13,305 bases of DNA from an uncultured Prevotella sp. (GTDB lineage Bacteria > Bacteroidota > Bacteroidia > Bacteroidales > Bacteroidaceae): contig CAMTJK010000063.1 in NCBI GenBank assembly GCA_947072805.1, positions 1-13,305 of the forward strand, given 5' to 3'. The translations under genes were made by a program, and so were the position numbers. Below are positions 1 through 7,568 of the stretch, in pieces; position 1 is the stretch's first letter; each line of letters opens with the position of its first letter. The notes under the pieces were generated by a model. The model ran no database searches, was not told where the DNA came from, and saw nothing but the letters and a program-made list of their open reading frames with translations.

Positions 1-1439
1 CGCGCCACAACACCATCGACTGCCCGACACTCTACTGGGCGGCGATGCCCGGCAACGCGGCGGACTTCCCTGCGGAGGAGAGCTTCCACACCTTCATCGA
101 GCAGGCGGTATGCCTCTTCACGGAGGAAACAAACTACCGCAGCTCGCTCTCGCCCTTCGGCATCAAGATGGTGGACAGGCTAACGGGAAAACCGCTGCAT
201 CTGGACATCTCTGACTTGCCGATGAAGCGCGGCATCACCACCAACCGCAACAAGTTCGTATTAGGTCCTTCGGGAAGCGGCAAATCGTTCTTCATGAACC
301 ACCTCGTGAGGCAATACTACGAGCAGGGTACGCACGTGGTGCTGGTGGACACGGGAAACTCCTATCAAGGCTTGTGCGAGATGATACGTCGCAAGACAAA
401 CGGGGCGGACGGCGTGTACTTCACCTATACGGAGGAGAAACCGATTTCCTTCAACCCGTTCTACACCGACGACTACGTGTTCGACGTGGAGAAGAAGGAC
501 AGCATCAAGACATTGCTGCTGACGCTCTGGAAGTCGGAGGACGACAAAGTGACGAAAACGGAGAGCGGCGAACTGGGCAGTGCGGTGAACGCCTATATCG
601 AGCGCATCAGGGCTGACCGGAGCATCGTCCCCTCGTTCAACACCTTCTATGAGTATATGCGCGACGACTACCGAAGGGAGCTGGCGGAACGTGAGATAAA
701 GGTGGAGAAGTCCGACTTCAACATCGACAATATGCTCACCACCATGCGGCAGTATTACCGGGGCGGACGCTACGACTTCCTGCTCAACTCCACGGAGAAC
801 ATCGACCTGCTCGGCAAGCGGTTCATCGTCTTCGAGATTGACAGTATTAAGGAAAATCGCGAGCTTTTCCCGGTCGTGACCATCATCATCATGGAAGCCT
901 TCATCAACAAGATGCGCCGTCTGAAAGGCGTAAGGAAACAGCTGATAGTGGAAGAGGCTTGGAAGGCTCTATCTTCGGCGAACATGGCTGAGTACCTGCG
1001 CTATATGTACAAGACCGTGCGCAAGTATTACGGGGAGGCAATCGTGGTGACGCAGGAGGTGGACGACATCATTTCCTCGCCCGTGGTCAAGGAGAGCATC
1101 ATCAATAACTCCGACTGCAAAATACTCCTCGACCAGCGGAAGTACATGAACAAGTTTGATGCCATACAGTCCCTTTTAGGTCTGACGGAGAAGGAGAAGT
1201 CGCAGATACTCTCCATCAACATGGCGAACAACCCGTCAAGGCTCTATAAGGAAGTGTGGATAGGTTTGGGCGGCACGCAGTCGGCGGTCTATGCCACCGA
1301 AGTGAGCGCGGAGGAATACCTCACCTATACCACCGAAGAAACGGAAAAGGTGGAGGTGTACCGGCTGGCTGAACAACTGGGTGGCGACATCGAAGCAGCC
1401 ATCCGGCTGCTTGCCGAAAGACGGAGGAACAAAGAATAG
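1..1439 (+). CDS. traG: TraG, VirB4-like conjugation ATPase (5' end outside window)
   Basis: This is the C-terminal part of the TraG family ATPase that powers the mating apparatus at the inner membrane, the counterpart of VirB4. The frame is open from the first complete codon at base 3 (reading RHNTIDCPTLYW), so the ATG at 45 is internal and the gene starts upstream of the window. The Walker A motif GPSGSGKS lies at 264-287. A Walker B-like stretch LIVEEAW lies at 942-962, where the acidic pair EE fits the catalytic position. The preceding FIVFEIDSI strand is typical of the family. The gene ends with a single TAG at 1437-1439 and is followed by traH after 43 bases. Family members are about 800 residues or more, so roughly the last 480 are present here. 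The assignment is strong from motifs and from the gene order downstream. Confidence 0.95.
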   Translation, partial: RHNTIDCPTLYWAAMPGNAADFPAEESFHTFIEQAVCLFTEETNYRSSLSPFGIKMVDRLTGKPLHLDISDLPMKRGITTNRNKFVLGPSGSGKSFFMNHLVRQYYEQGTHVVLVDTGNSYQGLCEMIRRKTNGADGVYFTYTEEKPISFNPFYTDDYVFDVEKKDSIKTLLLTLWKSEDDKVTKTESGELGSAVNAYIERIRADRSIVPSFNTFYEYMRDDYRRELAEREIKVEKSDFNIDNMLTTMRQYYRGGRYDFLLNSTENIDLLGKRFIVFEIDSIKENRELFPVVTIIIMEAFINKMRRLKGVRKQLIVEEAWKALSSANMAEYLRYMYKTVRKYYGEAIVVTQEVDDIISSPVVKESIINNSDCKILLDQRKYMNKFDAIQSLLGLTEKEKSQILSINMANNPSRLYKEVWIGLGGTQSAVYATEVSAEEYLTYTTEETEKVEVYRLAEQLGGDIEAAIRLLAERRRNKE

Positions 1440-1482
1440 GCAATAAGTAAAAACAGATTCATCAACAAAAACAGAAAAGCGT

Positions 1483-1866
1483 ATGAGTTTATCGAAAATC
1501 AAAATGCTGCAAGTCAGTAAGTGTTTAATCGGGTTGGCAGTCGTGATGCTGCAATCCTGCGACGTGGCGGAAGATACCCGCACAGCCCTTTGCGGAAACT
1601 GGGAGAGTGTTGAGGGCAAGCCCGACGTGCTTATCTACAAGGAGGGGAAAGCCTATAAGGTGACGGTGTTCAAGCGGAGCGGCATCCGCCACAAGCTGAA
1701 GCCGGAGACCTACCTCTTGCAGGAGGAAAACGGCAACCTGTTCATAAACACCGGCTTCCGTATCGACGTGTCCTACAACGAGGCTACCGATGTGCTGACC
1801 TTCTCGCCGAATGGAGACTACGTGCGTGTGAACCCTAAACCGGACCATCCGATAAGCGAACAATAA
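1483..1866 (+). CDS. traH: TraH-position lipoprotein, DUF3876-like
   Basis: This 127-aa protein sits between traG and traI, where CTnDOT-type elements carry traH. It resembles the small DUF3876 proteins of Bacteroidales elements; I recognise it from memory of the family, not from a search. The N-terminus has a hydrophobic stretch ending in the lipobox LQSC (residues 23-26), so Cys26 should be lipidated. Removal of the leader leaves a mature protein of about 100 residues. The motif GNWESVEGKPDVLIYKEG and the beta-rich pattern after it suggest a small beta domain. An alternative start is Met8 at 1504, which would leave a shorter signal sequence of more usual length. The leader 1440-1482 is A-rich with no Shine-Dalgarno box. 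By analogy it may play a VirB7-like role at the outer membrane, which is inference only. Confidence 0.8.
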   Translation: MSLSKIKMLQVSKCLIGLAVVMLQSCDVAEDTRTALCGNWESVEGKPDVLIYKEGKAYKVTVFKRSGIRHKLKPETYLLQEENGNLFINTGFRIDVSYNEATDVLTFSPNGDYVRVNPKPDHPISEQ

Positions 1867-1871
1867 CGATA

Positions 1872-1890
1872 ACCACTAAAATCCAAAGTA
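1872..1890 (+). promoter_or_regulatory. traI leader element, identical to traN leader
   Basis: ACCACTAAAATCCAAAGTA ends 3 bases before the traI ATG (two bases, AC, lie between). The same 19 bases occur at the same distance before traN. It is A-rich and G-poor, so it would be unstructured in mRNA. It is probably a translation-initiation enhancer or a binding site shared by the two genes. Confidence 0.6.
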
Positions 1891-1892
1891 AC

Positions 1893-2522
1893 ATGAGAAC
1901 AAGAATAACACTTATTATCTGCCTATGCCTGCTCCTCGCAGGCAGGGCAAGCGCACAGTGGACGGTGATAGACCCGTCCAACATCGCGCAGAGCATCGTG
2001 AATACCTCCAAGAACGTGGTGCATACATCCACGACCGCCCAAAATATGGTGAAGAACTTTCAGGAAACGGTGAAAATCTACGAGCAAGGCAAGAAGTATT
2101 ACGATGCCCTCAAATCCGTGAACAATCTGGTGAAGGATGCCCGCAAGGTGCAGCAGACCATCCTGATGGTGGGCGACATCACCGACATCTATGTGACCAG
2201 CTTCCAGAAGATGATGCGTGACGACAACTTCACGGTGGAGGAACTCGGAGCTATCGCCTTCGGCTACACCAAGCTGTTGGAGGAATCCAACGACGTGCTG
2301 ACAGAACTGAAGAACGTGGTGAACATCACCACGCTCTCCATGACGGACAAGGAACGCATGGATGTGGTGGAACGCTGCTACTCCAAGATGAAGCGTTACC
2401 GCAACCTCGTAAGCTACTACACCAATAAGAACATCAGCGTGAGCTACCTGCGGGCAAAGAAAAAGAACGACCTCGACCGCATCATGGGGCTGTACGGGAA
2501 TGCCAACGAAAGATACTGGTAG
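1893..2522 (+). CDS. traI: TraI, exported conjugation protein (DUF4141)
   Basis: This 209-aa protein matches the DUF4141/TraI family of Bacteroidales conjugative transposons in length, position and N-terminal sequence. A Sec signal peptide covers residues 1-21, with cleavage predicted at ASA before QW, as is usual in this phylum. The mature part is almost entirely helical with long amphipathic stretches (residues about 35-140) and no further membrane segment, so it should be periplasmic. It lies between the VirB4-like traG and the VirB6-like traJ, the place VirB5 holds in the classical virB operon. A VirB5-like pilus-tip or chaperone role is therefore a fair inference but is not proven by sequence. 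Its start is preceded by a 19-base sequence that recurs exactly before traN. traJ follows after 3 bases. Confidence 0.9.
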   Translation: MRTRITLIICLCLLLAGRASAQWTVIDPSNIAQSIVNTSKNVVHTSTTAQNMVKNFQETVKIYEQGKKYYDALKSVNNLVKDARKVQQTILMVGDITDIYVTSFQKMMRDDNFTVEELGAIAFGYTKLLEESNDVLTELKNVVNITTLSMTDKERMDVVERCYSKMKRYRNLVSYYTNKNISVSYLRAKKKNDLDRIMGLYGNANERYW

Positions 2523-2525
2523 CCT

Positions 2526-3530
2526 ATGGATTTCGACAATCTTCACCAGATTCTGCGCTCCCTCTACGAGCAGATGATGCCGCTGTGCGAGGACATGGCG
2601 GGTGTGGCGAAAGGCATCGCCGGGCTGGGCGCATTGTTCTACATCGCCTACCGGGTGTGGCAGTCGCTGGCGAGAGCCGAACCGATAGACGTGTTCCCCA
2701 TGCTGCGTCCGTTTGCCATCGGTCTGTGCATCATGTTCTTCCCGTCAGTGGTATTGGGTACAATCAACAGCATCATGTCGCCCGTTGTGCAGGGTACGGC
2801 AAAGATGCTGGAGGCGGAAACGCTGGACATGAACCAATACCGGGCGCAGAAGGACAAGCTGGAATACGAGGCGATGATGCGCAACCCCGAAACTGCCTAC
2901 CTTGTATCAAACGAGGAATTTGACAAACAGTTGGAGGAACTGGGTTGGTCACCGGGCGACATGGTGACGATGGCGGGGATGTATATCGAGCGGGGGATGT
3001 ACAACATGAAGAAGGGCATCCGTGACTTCTTCCGCGAGATACTGGAACTGATGTTCCAAGCCGCTGCCCTCGTGATAGACACCATCCGCACGTTCTTCCT
3101 CGTGGTGCTGGCGATACTCGGACCGATAGCTTTCGCCATCTCGGTGTGGGACGGTTTCCAAAGCACGCTCACCCAATGGATATGCCGCTACATACAGGTC
3201 TATCTGTGGCTGCCCGTGTCGGATATGTTCAGCACCATACTGGCGAAGATCCAGGTGCTGATGCTCCAGAGCGACATCGAGCGTATGCAGACCGACCCGA
3301 ACTTCTCGCTGGATTCAAGCGACGGAGTCTATATCGTGTTCATGATTATCGGCATCATCGGCTACTTCACAATCCCGACCGTAGCAGGCTGGATTATCCA
3401 AGCCGGAGGCATGGGAAGCTACGGACGCAATGTGAACCAGACGGCAGGAAAGGCTGGCGGATTCGCGGGCAGTGTGGCAGGAGCCACCGCAGGCAACGTG
3501 ATGGGACGTGCCGGAAAACTGCTGAGATAA
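2526..3530 (+). CDS. traJ: TraJ, VirB6-like polytopic inner-membrane protein
   Basis: TraJ is 334 residues, the normal size for the family, and corresponds in place and shape to VirB6, the inner-membrane core of the DNA channel. Hydrophobic segments lie near residues 27-45, 60-78, 175-205 and 215-235, with a last one at about 272-292. A soluble charged loop (about 90-165, with the run EYEAMMRNPETAY) separates the N- and C-terminal membrane halves. The tail (about 295-334) is rich in Gly and Ala, including AGSVAGATAGNVMGRAG, and probably packs in or along the membrane. The start ATG is 3 bases after the traI stop, so the two are probably translationally coupled. The nearby traK leader (3531-3565) is A-rich. 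Confidence 0.92.
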   Translation: MDFDNLHQILRSLYEQMMPLCEDMAGVAKGIAGLGALFYIAYRVWQSLARAEPIDVFPMLRPFAIGLCIMFFPSVVLGTINSIMSPVVQGTAKMLEAETLDMNQYRAQKDKLEYEAMMRNPETAYLVSNEEFDKQLEELGWSPGDMVTMAGMYIERGMYNMKKGIRDFFREILELMFQAAALVIDTIRTFFLVVLAILGPIAFAISVWDGFQSTLTQWICRYIQVYLWLPVSDMFSTILAKIQVLMLQSDIERMQTDPNFSLDSSDGVYIVFMIIGIIGYFTIPTVAGWIIQAGGMGSYGRNVNQTAGKAGGFAGSVAGATAGNVMGRAGKLLR

Positions 3531-3565
3531 CCCAATGACAACTATAAAAGAAAAAGGACAAACAA

Positions 3566-4195
3566 ATGAAAATTGAATTCAAGTCACTTAAAAACATCGA
3601 GTCATCGTTCAGGCAGATACGCCTGTTCGGTATCGTCTTCCTCTCGCTGTGCGCCGTGATAACGGTATGGAGCGTGTGGATTTCCTACCGCTTCGCGGAG
3701 AAGCAACGGGAGAAAATCTATGTACTGGACAACGGCAAGTCGCTGATGCTGGCTCTCTCGCAGGACCTGTCGCAGAACCGTCCTGCGGAGGCAAGGGAGC
3801 ATGTGCGCCGCTTTCACGAGCTGTTCTTCACGCTCTCTCCCGAGAAAAGTGCGATAGAGCATAACGTGAAACGCGCCCTGCTGCTGGCAGACAAAAGTGT
3901 GTATAACTACTATTCGGACTTTGCCGAAAAGGGGTACTACAACCGCATCATCGCCGGAAACATCAACCAAGTGCTGAAGGTGGACAGTGTGGTGTGCGAC
4001 TTCAACGGCTACCCGTACCGTGCCACCACCTACGCCACGCAAAAGATTATCCGGCAGAGCAATGTCACCGAGCGCAGCCTCGTGACCACGTGCCGCCTCT
4101 TGAACTCGTCCCGTTCGGATGACAATCCCAACGGTTTCACCATCGAGGGATTCACCATCATCGAGAACAAGGATTTACAAACCATCAAACGGTAA
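3566..4195 (+). CDS. traK: TraK, VirB8-like inner-membrane protein
   Basis: This 209-aa protein is the TraK family member, equivalent to VirB8, which nucleates assembly of the secretion complex. It has a short cytoplasmic N-terminus, one membrane segment at residues 19-40 (GIVFLSLCAVITVWSVW) and a periplasmic domain for the rest. The periplasmic part carries the phrase VCDFNGYPYRATTYATQKI, which is characteristic of the family in my memory of it. The N-in topology with one helix and a C-terminal domain of about 165 residues is the standard VirB8 layout. It begins 35 bases after traJ and is followed by traL after 6 bases. Nothing unusual is visible in length or motifs. Confidence 0.93.
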   Translation: MKIEFKSLKNIESSFRQIRLFGIVFLSLCAVITVWSVWISYRFAEKQREKIYVLDNGKSLMLALSQDLSQNRPAEAREHVRRFHELFFTLSPEKSAIEHNVKRALLLADKSVYNYYSDFAEKGYYNRIIAGNINQVLKVDSVVCDFNGYPYRATTYATQKIIRQSNVTERSLVTTCRLLNSSRSDDNPNGFTIEGFTIIENKDLQTIKR

Positions 4196-4201
4196 ACAGA
4201 C

Positions 4202-4519
4202 ATGAAGAAAATCAGAAAATCGTTTTGGAGTGCATACTGGAGGCTCCACGACAAAAAGAAAATGCTGGTGGCAAGGTTCAAAGGCTATCTGGACGGTTTG
4301 CCCCCGAAGACACGCAAACGCATCGTGCTGGCGATGCTCGCCGCCTTCGCGGTGCTTGCCCTCTACACCTTCGGCAAAGCCGTCTATGACATTGGCAGGA
4401 ATGACGGCAGCCGGATAGTTACAGACCATGCCGGACAGGTGGAACTGTCCGTAAAGCCGGAAAAGAACGACCATTTTACACCTTATTATAATGATATGTA
4501 TGGAACAGACGAAGAATGA
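4202..4519 (+). CDS. traL: TraL, small one-pass membrane protein (DUF3989)
   Basis: This 105-aa protein occupies the traL position and has the features of the DUF3989/TraL group. Residues 1-39 are strongly basic and cytoplasmic. A single membrane helix spans residues 40-61 (IVLAMLAAFAVLALYTFGKA), and a short acidic tail of about 40 residues is probably periplasmic. The role is unknown, but its place between the VirB8-like traK and the VirB10-like traM points to an accessory part of the inner-membrane platform. Its 3' end overlaps the start of traM, in another frame, by 20 to 29 bases depending on which traM start is used. This suggests coupled translation of the two. Confidence 0.88.
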   Translation: MKKIRKSFWSAYWRLHDKKKMLVARFKGYLDGLPPKTRKRIVLAMLAAFAVLALYTFGKAVYDIGRNDGSRIVTDHAGQVELSVKPEKNDHFTPYYNDMYGTDEE

Positions 4520-5924
4520 ACCCAAAAACGAAAACAAGGCAGCTCCCGACAACGGGAAACCGAAGAACCGACGCCAAGCCGAGAGCCATCAAGCCTGCTT
4601 GAATGGCCAAGGCGCGAAGGAGGAAGGCAAAGCCAAAGAGCGCAAACCACTGACCGAAGCCCAAAGGATGAAACGTCAGAAAATGATAGTGCTGCCCGCT
4701 ATGGTGCTGGTATTCATCGGGGCGATGTGGCTGATATTCGCCCCGTCCTCCGACAAGGAGCGGCAACCGGGAACAAGTGGTTACAACATCGAAATGCCCG
4801 ATGCGGACAAGGCGAACCGCCAGATCATCGGCGACAAGGCAAAAGCCTACGAGCAGGGGGCGTTGGAGGAACGGCAGGAGAACCGTAGCCGCGCCATGCA
4901 TCAGCTGGGCGATATGTTCGACCGCGAGGTGGCGGAAACAGACGGCGGCAGGGACTTCGACCTTGCCAATCCCGGAAATGCGGAAGATGCAACAGCAACA
5001 TCATCCGCTCCGAAAACCATCCAATCCTCCGCAGCCGCCTACCGCGACCTCAATGCCACGCTCGGCAACTTCTACGAGCAGCCGAAGAACGACAACGCGG
5101 AAATGGACGAACTGTTGGAGCGCATCGCCTCGCTGGAATCGGAATTGGAAAGCGAGAAGGGCAAGGCGTCCGCTATGGATGACCAAGTGGCACTCATGGA
5201 GAAGTCCTACGAACTGGCGGCGAAGTACATGGGTGGACAGAACGGCACACAGCCACCTGTTGGACAGGCGGCAGAGCCTTACCCCGTACAGAAAGCCGGA
5301 AAGAATACGGCAGCACCTGTCAGGCAGGTGGCGCATCAGGTGGTGTCCTCACTCTCACAGCCGATGAGCAATGCAGAGTTTGTCGCTTCCTTTTCGCAAG
5401 AGCGCAACCGCAGTTTCAACACAGCAGTGGGCGTTACGACCGTATCGGACAAGAACACCATATCGGCGTGCATCTATGGGGCGCAGAGTGTGACGGACGG
5501 GCAAGCTGTCAAACTCCGGCTGCTGGAGCCAATGGCGGTGGCGGACAAAATTATCCCCCGCAATGCGGTGGTGGTAGGCACGGCAAAGATTCAGGGCGAA
5601 CGGCTTGATATTGAAATCACGTCGCTGGAATATGACGGCACTATTATCCCGGTGGAACTGGCGGTGTATGACACGGACGGGCAGCCCGGTATCTTCATTC
5701 CCAATTCGATGGAGATGAACGCCGTCAGGGAGGTTGCCGCCAACATGGGCGGCTCGCTGGGCAGCAGCATCAATATCTCCACCAACGCAGGGGCGCAGCT
5801 CGCCTCCGATTTGGGCAAGGGGCTGATACAAGGCACGAGCCAGTATATCGCCAAGAAGATGCGTACCGTCAAGGTGCATCTGAAAGCCGGATACAAGGTC
5901 ATGCTTTATCAGGAAAGAGATTGA
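4500..5924 (+). CDS. traM: TraM, VirB10-like bridge protein
   Basis: TraM links the inner and outer membranes, as VirB10 does. With the start at 4500 it has 474 residues; an in-frame ATG at 4491 would add three (MIC) and cannot be excluded. The N-terminal 60 residues are cytoplasmic, charged and rich in Lys, Glu and Pro. A membrane helix lies at 61-80. Residues 200-240 form a predicted coiled coil (MDELLERIASLESELESEK), followed by a Pro/Gln/Ala-rich linker (250-285). The C-terminal domain from about 318 is TrbI/VirB10-like, containing ISACIYGAQSVTDGQ, VKLRLLEP and the Gly/Ser/Asn-rich segment NMGGSLGSSINIS. The start overlaps traL. A 69-base A-rich leader separates it from traN. Confidence 0.93.
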   Translation: MEQTKNEPKNENKAAPDNGKPKNRRQAESHQACLNGQGAKEEGKAKERKPLTEAQRMKRQKMIVLPAMVLVFIGAMWLIFAPSSDKERQPGTSGYNIEMPDADKANRQIIGDKAKAYEQGALEERQENRSRAMHQLGDMFDREVAETDGGRDFDLANPGNAEDATATSSAPKTIQSSAAAYRDLNATLGNFYEQPKNDNAEMDELLERIASLESELESEKGKASAMDDQVALMEKSYELAAKYMGGQNGTQPPVGQAAEPYPVQKAGKNTAAPVRQVAHQVVSSLSQPMSNAEFVASFSQERNRSFNTAVGVTTVSDKNTISACIYGAQSVTDGQAVKLRLLEPMAVADKIIPRNAVVVGTAKIQGERLDIEITSLEYDGTIIPVELAVYDTDGQPGIFIPNSMEMNAVREVAANMGGSLGSSINISTNAGAQLASDLGKGLIQGTSQYIAKKMRTVKVHLKAGYKVMLYQERD

Positions 5925-5972
5925 AAACAATAACAATCAACGATTAACAGAAACAACAACCAAATTTTATTT

Positions 5973-5991
5973 ACCACTAAAATCCAAAGTA
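5973..5991 (+). promoter_or_regulatory. traN leader element, identical to traI leader
   Basis: This is the second exact copy of the 19-base element, again with two bases (GA) before the ATG. It sits at the end of the 69-base leader between traM and traN. That leader (5925-5993) is almost free of G and rich in A and CAA runs, with no hairpin or clear promoter in it. Confidence 0.6.
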
Positions 5992-5993
5992 GA

Positions 5994-6983
5994 ATGAAAA
6001 AAGTAATCATCATGTTTGCCTTCGCTATGGGCATCGCGACTGCCAACGCGCAGGAGAACGTAACCGTTGGAGAGAACAACGGAAGTATGGAACAACCGAT
6101 CCTGACAAAGGAGGTCTATCCGCAGAAGGAGGCGGACGGCGACCTGTATCATGGGCTGACAAAGAAGCTGACCTTTGACCGCATGGTCCCTCCGCACGGC
6201 TTGGAAGTGACCTACGACAAGACCGTCCACGTCATTTTCCCCTCGGAGGTTCGTTACGTCGATTTAGGTTCGCCCGACCTGATTGCGGGCAAAGCCGACG
6301 GAGCGGAGAATGTCATCCGCGTGAAGGCTACCGTGAGGAACTTCCCTAACGAAACCAATATGTCCGTGATAACGGAGGACGGGAGTTTCTATACCTTCAA
6401 CGTGAAATATGCAGCCGAACCGCTGCTGCTCAACGTGGAGATGTGCGACTTCATACATGACGGCGAGAAGGTGAACCGCCCGAACAATGCTCAGGAGATT
6501 TACCTCAAGGAGCTGGGCAGCGAAAGCCCGATGCTGGTGCGCCTTATCATGAAGTCCATCCACAAGCAGAACAGGCGCGAGGTGAAGCACATCGGCTGCA
6601 AGCGATTCGGCATCCAGTACCTGCTGAAAGGTATCTACACGCATAACGGGTTACTCTATTTCCACACGGAGATAAAGAACCAGAGCAACGTGCCTTTCGA
6701 CGTAGACTATATCACATGGAAAATCGTGGACAAGAAGGTGGCGAAGCGTACCGCCGTGCAGGAGCAGATCATCCTGCCGCTCCGTGCGCAGAATTACGCC
6801 ACGCTCGTGCCGGGCAAGAAGAGCGAACGCACGGTATTCACGATGGCGAAGTTCACCATCCCCGATGACAAGTGCCTCGTGGTGGAACTCAACGAGAAGA
6901 ACGGAGGTCGCCACCAGTCTTTCGTGATTGAGAACGAGGACTTGGTACGTGCCAATACCATCAATGAACTTCAAGTGCGCTGA
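5994..6983 (+). CDS. traN: TraN, VirB9-like exported protein (DUF4138)
   Basis: This 329-aa protein matches TraN/DUF4138, which takes the VirB9 place in the Bacteroidales transfer machine and should contact TraM and the outer membrane. A Sec signal peptide (MKKVIIMFAFAMGIATANA) is cleaved before QEN, giving a periplasmic protein. The mature part is beta-rich. Recognisable family phrases are TYDKTVHVIFPSEVRYVDLG near residues 63-82 and, in the middle, GIYTHNGLLYFHTEIKNQSN followed by PFDVDYITWKI. These resemble the two beta domains joined by a linker in VirB9-type proteins. The 19 bases ending 3 bases before the ATG are identical to those before traI. traO starts 3 bases after the stop, so the two are coupled. 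Confidence 0.93.
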   Translation: MKKVIIMFAFAMGIATANAQENVTVGENNGSMEQPILTKEVYPQKEADGDLYHGLTKKLTFDRMVPPHGLEVTYDKTVHVIFPSEVRYVDLGSPDLIAGKADGAENVIRVKATVRNFPNETNMSVITEDGSFYTFNVKYAAEPLLLNVEMCDFIHDGEKVNRPNNAQEIYLKELGSESPMLVRLIMKSIHKQNRREVKHIGCKRFGIQYLLKGIYTHNGLLYFHTEIKNQSNVPFDVDYITWKIVDKKVAKRTAVQEQIILPLRAQNYATLVPGKKSERTVFTMAKFTIPDDKCLVVELNEKNGGRHQSFVIENEDLVRANTINELQVR

Positions 6984-6985
6984 CC

Positions 6986-7561
6986 ATGAGAAAGTACATC
7001 GCAATAATCATCGCGTCGCTTGCCCTGTTCACGGGGCAGGCGCACGCCCAGCGATGCCTGCCGAAGATGCAGGGCATCGAGATCAGGGCGAACATGGCGG
7101 ACGGCTTCAATCCCGGTGGCAACGACGGCGGATACAGTTTCGGGGCGGCTCTTTCCACCTACACGAAAAAGGGGAACAAATGGGTGTTCGGCGGCGAGTA
7201 CCTGTTGAAGAACAACCCTTACAAGGACACCAAGATACCCGTGGCGCAGTTCACGGCGGAGGGCGGATACTACTTCAAGCTATTCTCCGACGCGCGTAAA
7301 ATCGTGTTCGTCTATGCAGGAGCTTCGGCTCTTGCCGGATATGAATCGGTGAACTGGGGCGAAAAGGTGCTGCATGACGGCTCCACGCTGCATGACCGGG
7401 ACGCCTTCATCTACGGTGGTGCGCTGACGCTTGATGTGGAGTTTTACGTGGCTGACCGGATCGCCCTGCTCGCCAATCTCCGGGAGCGTTGCCTGTGGGG
7501 TGGCGACACAAGGAAGTTTCATACGCAGTGGGGCGTGGGCATCAAGTTCATCATCAACTGA
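6986..7561 (+). CDS. traO: TraO, exported probable outer-membrane protein
   Basis: TraO is 191 residues, the usual family length. A signal peptide covers residues 1-21 (ending GQAHA before QR). The mature sequence shows repeated alternating polar/hydrophobic segments of 8-12 residues with aromatic ends and Gly/Asn/Asp turns, for example KWVFGGEYLL, FTAEGGYYFKLF, KIVFVYAGASALAGYE, FIYGGALTLDVEFYV and the C-terminal WGVGIKFIIN. This is what a small outer-membrane beta-barrel of about eight strands looks like, and the C-terminus fits a terminal barrel strand. The family itself is defined only as a conjugation protein, so the barrel reading is my inference. It starts 3 bases after traN and ends 8 bases before the traP start. 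Confidence 0.9.
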   Translation: MRKYIAIIIASLALFTGQAHAQRCLPKMQGIEIRANMADGFNPGGNDGGYSFGAALSTYTKKGNKWVFGGEYLLKNNPYKDTKIPVAQFTAEGGYYFKLFSDARKIVFVYAGASALAGYESVNWGEKVLHDGSTLHDRDAFIYGGALTLDVEFYVADRIALLANLRERCLWGGDTRKFHTQWGVGIKFIIN

Positions 7562-7568
7562 CACGGGC

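Noticed and set aside
1923..2546. 207-aa ORF on the - strand
   Set aside because: It is fully antisense to traI, rich in His and Val, with no family resemblance; it is a shadow of traI codon use.
5314..5330. CACCTG/CAGGTG inverted repeat in traM
   Set aside because: It is a short 6-bp stem inside coding sequence for the Pro/Gln-rich linker, explained by codon use for repeated Pro-Val and Gln-Val.
4777..5367. 196-aa ORF in another + frame inside traM
   Set aside because: It is rich in Arg, Trp, Ser and Thr with no fold signals; it is a frame shadow of traM's coiled-coil and linker region.
7431..7568. N-terminal extension of traP into traO
   Set aside because: The added residues are traO read in another frame. 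The ATG at 7569, just after the traO stop, gives the family-like start.
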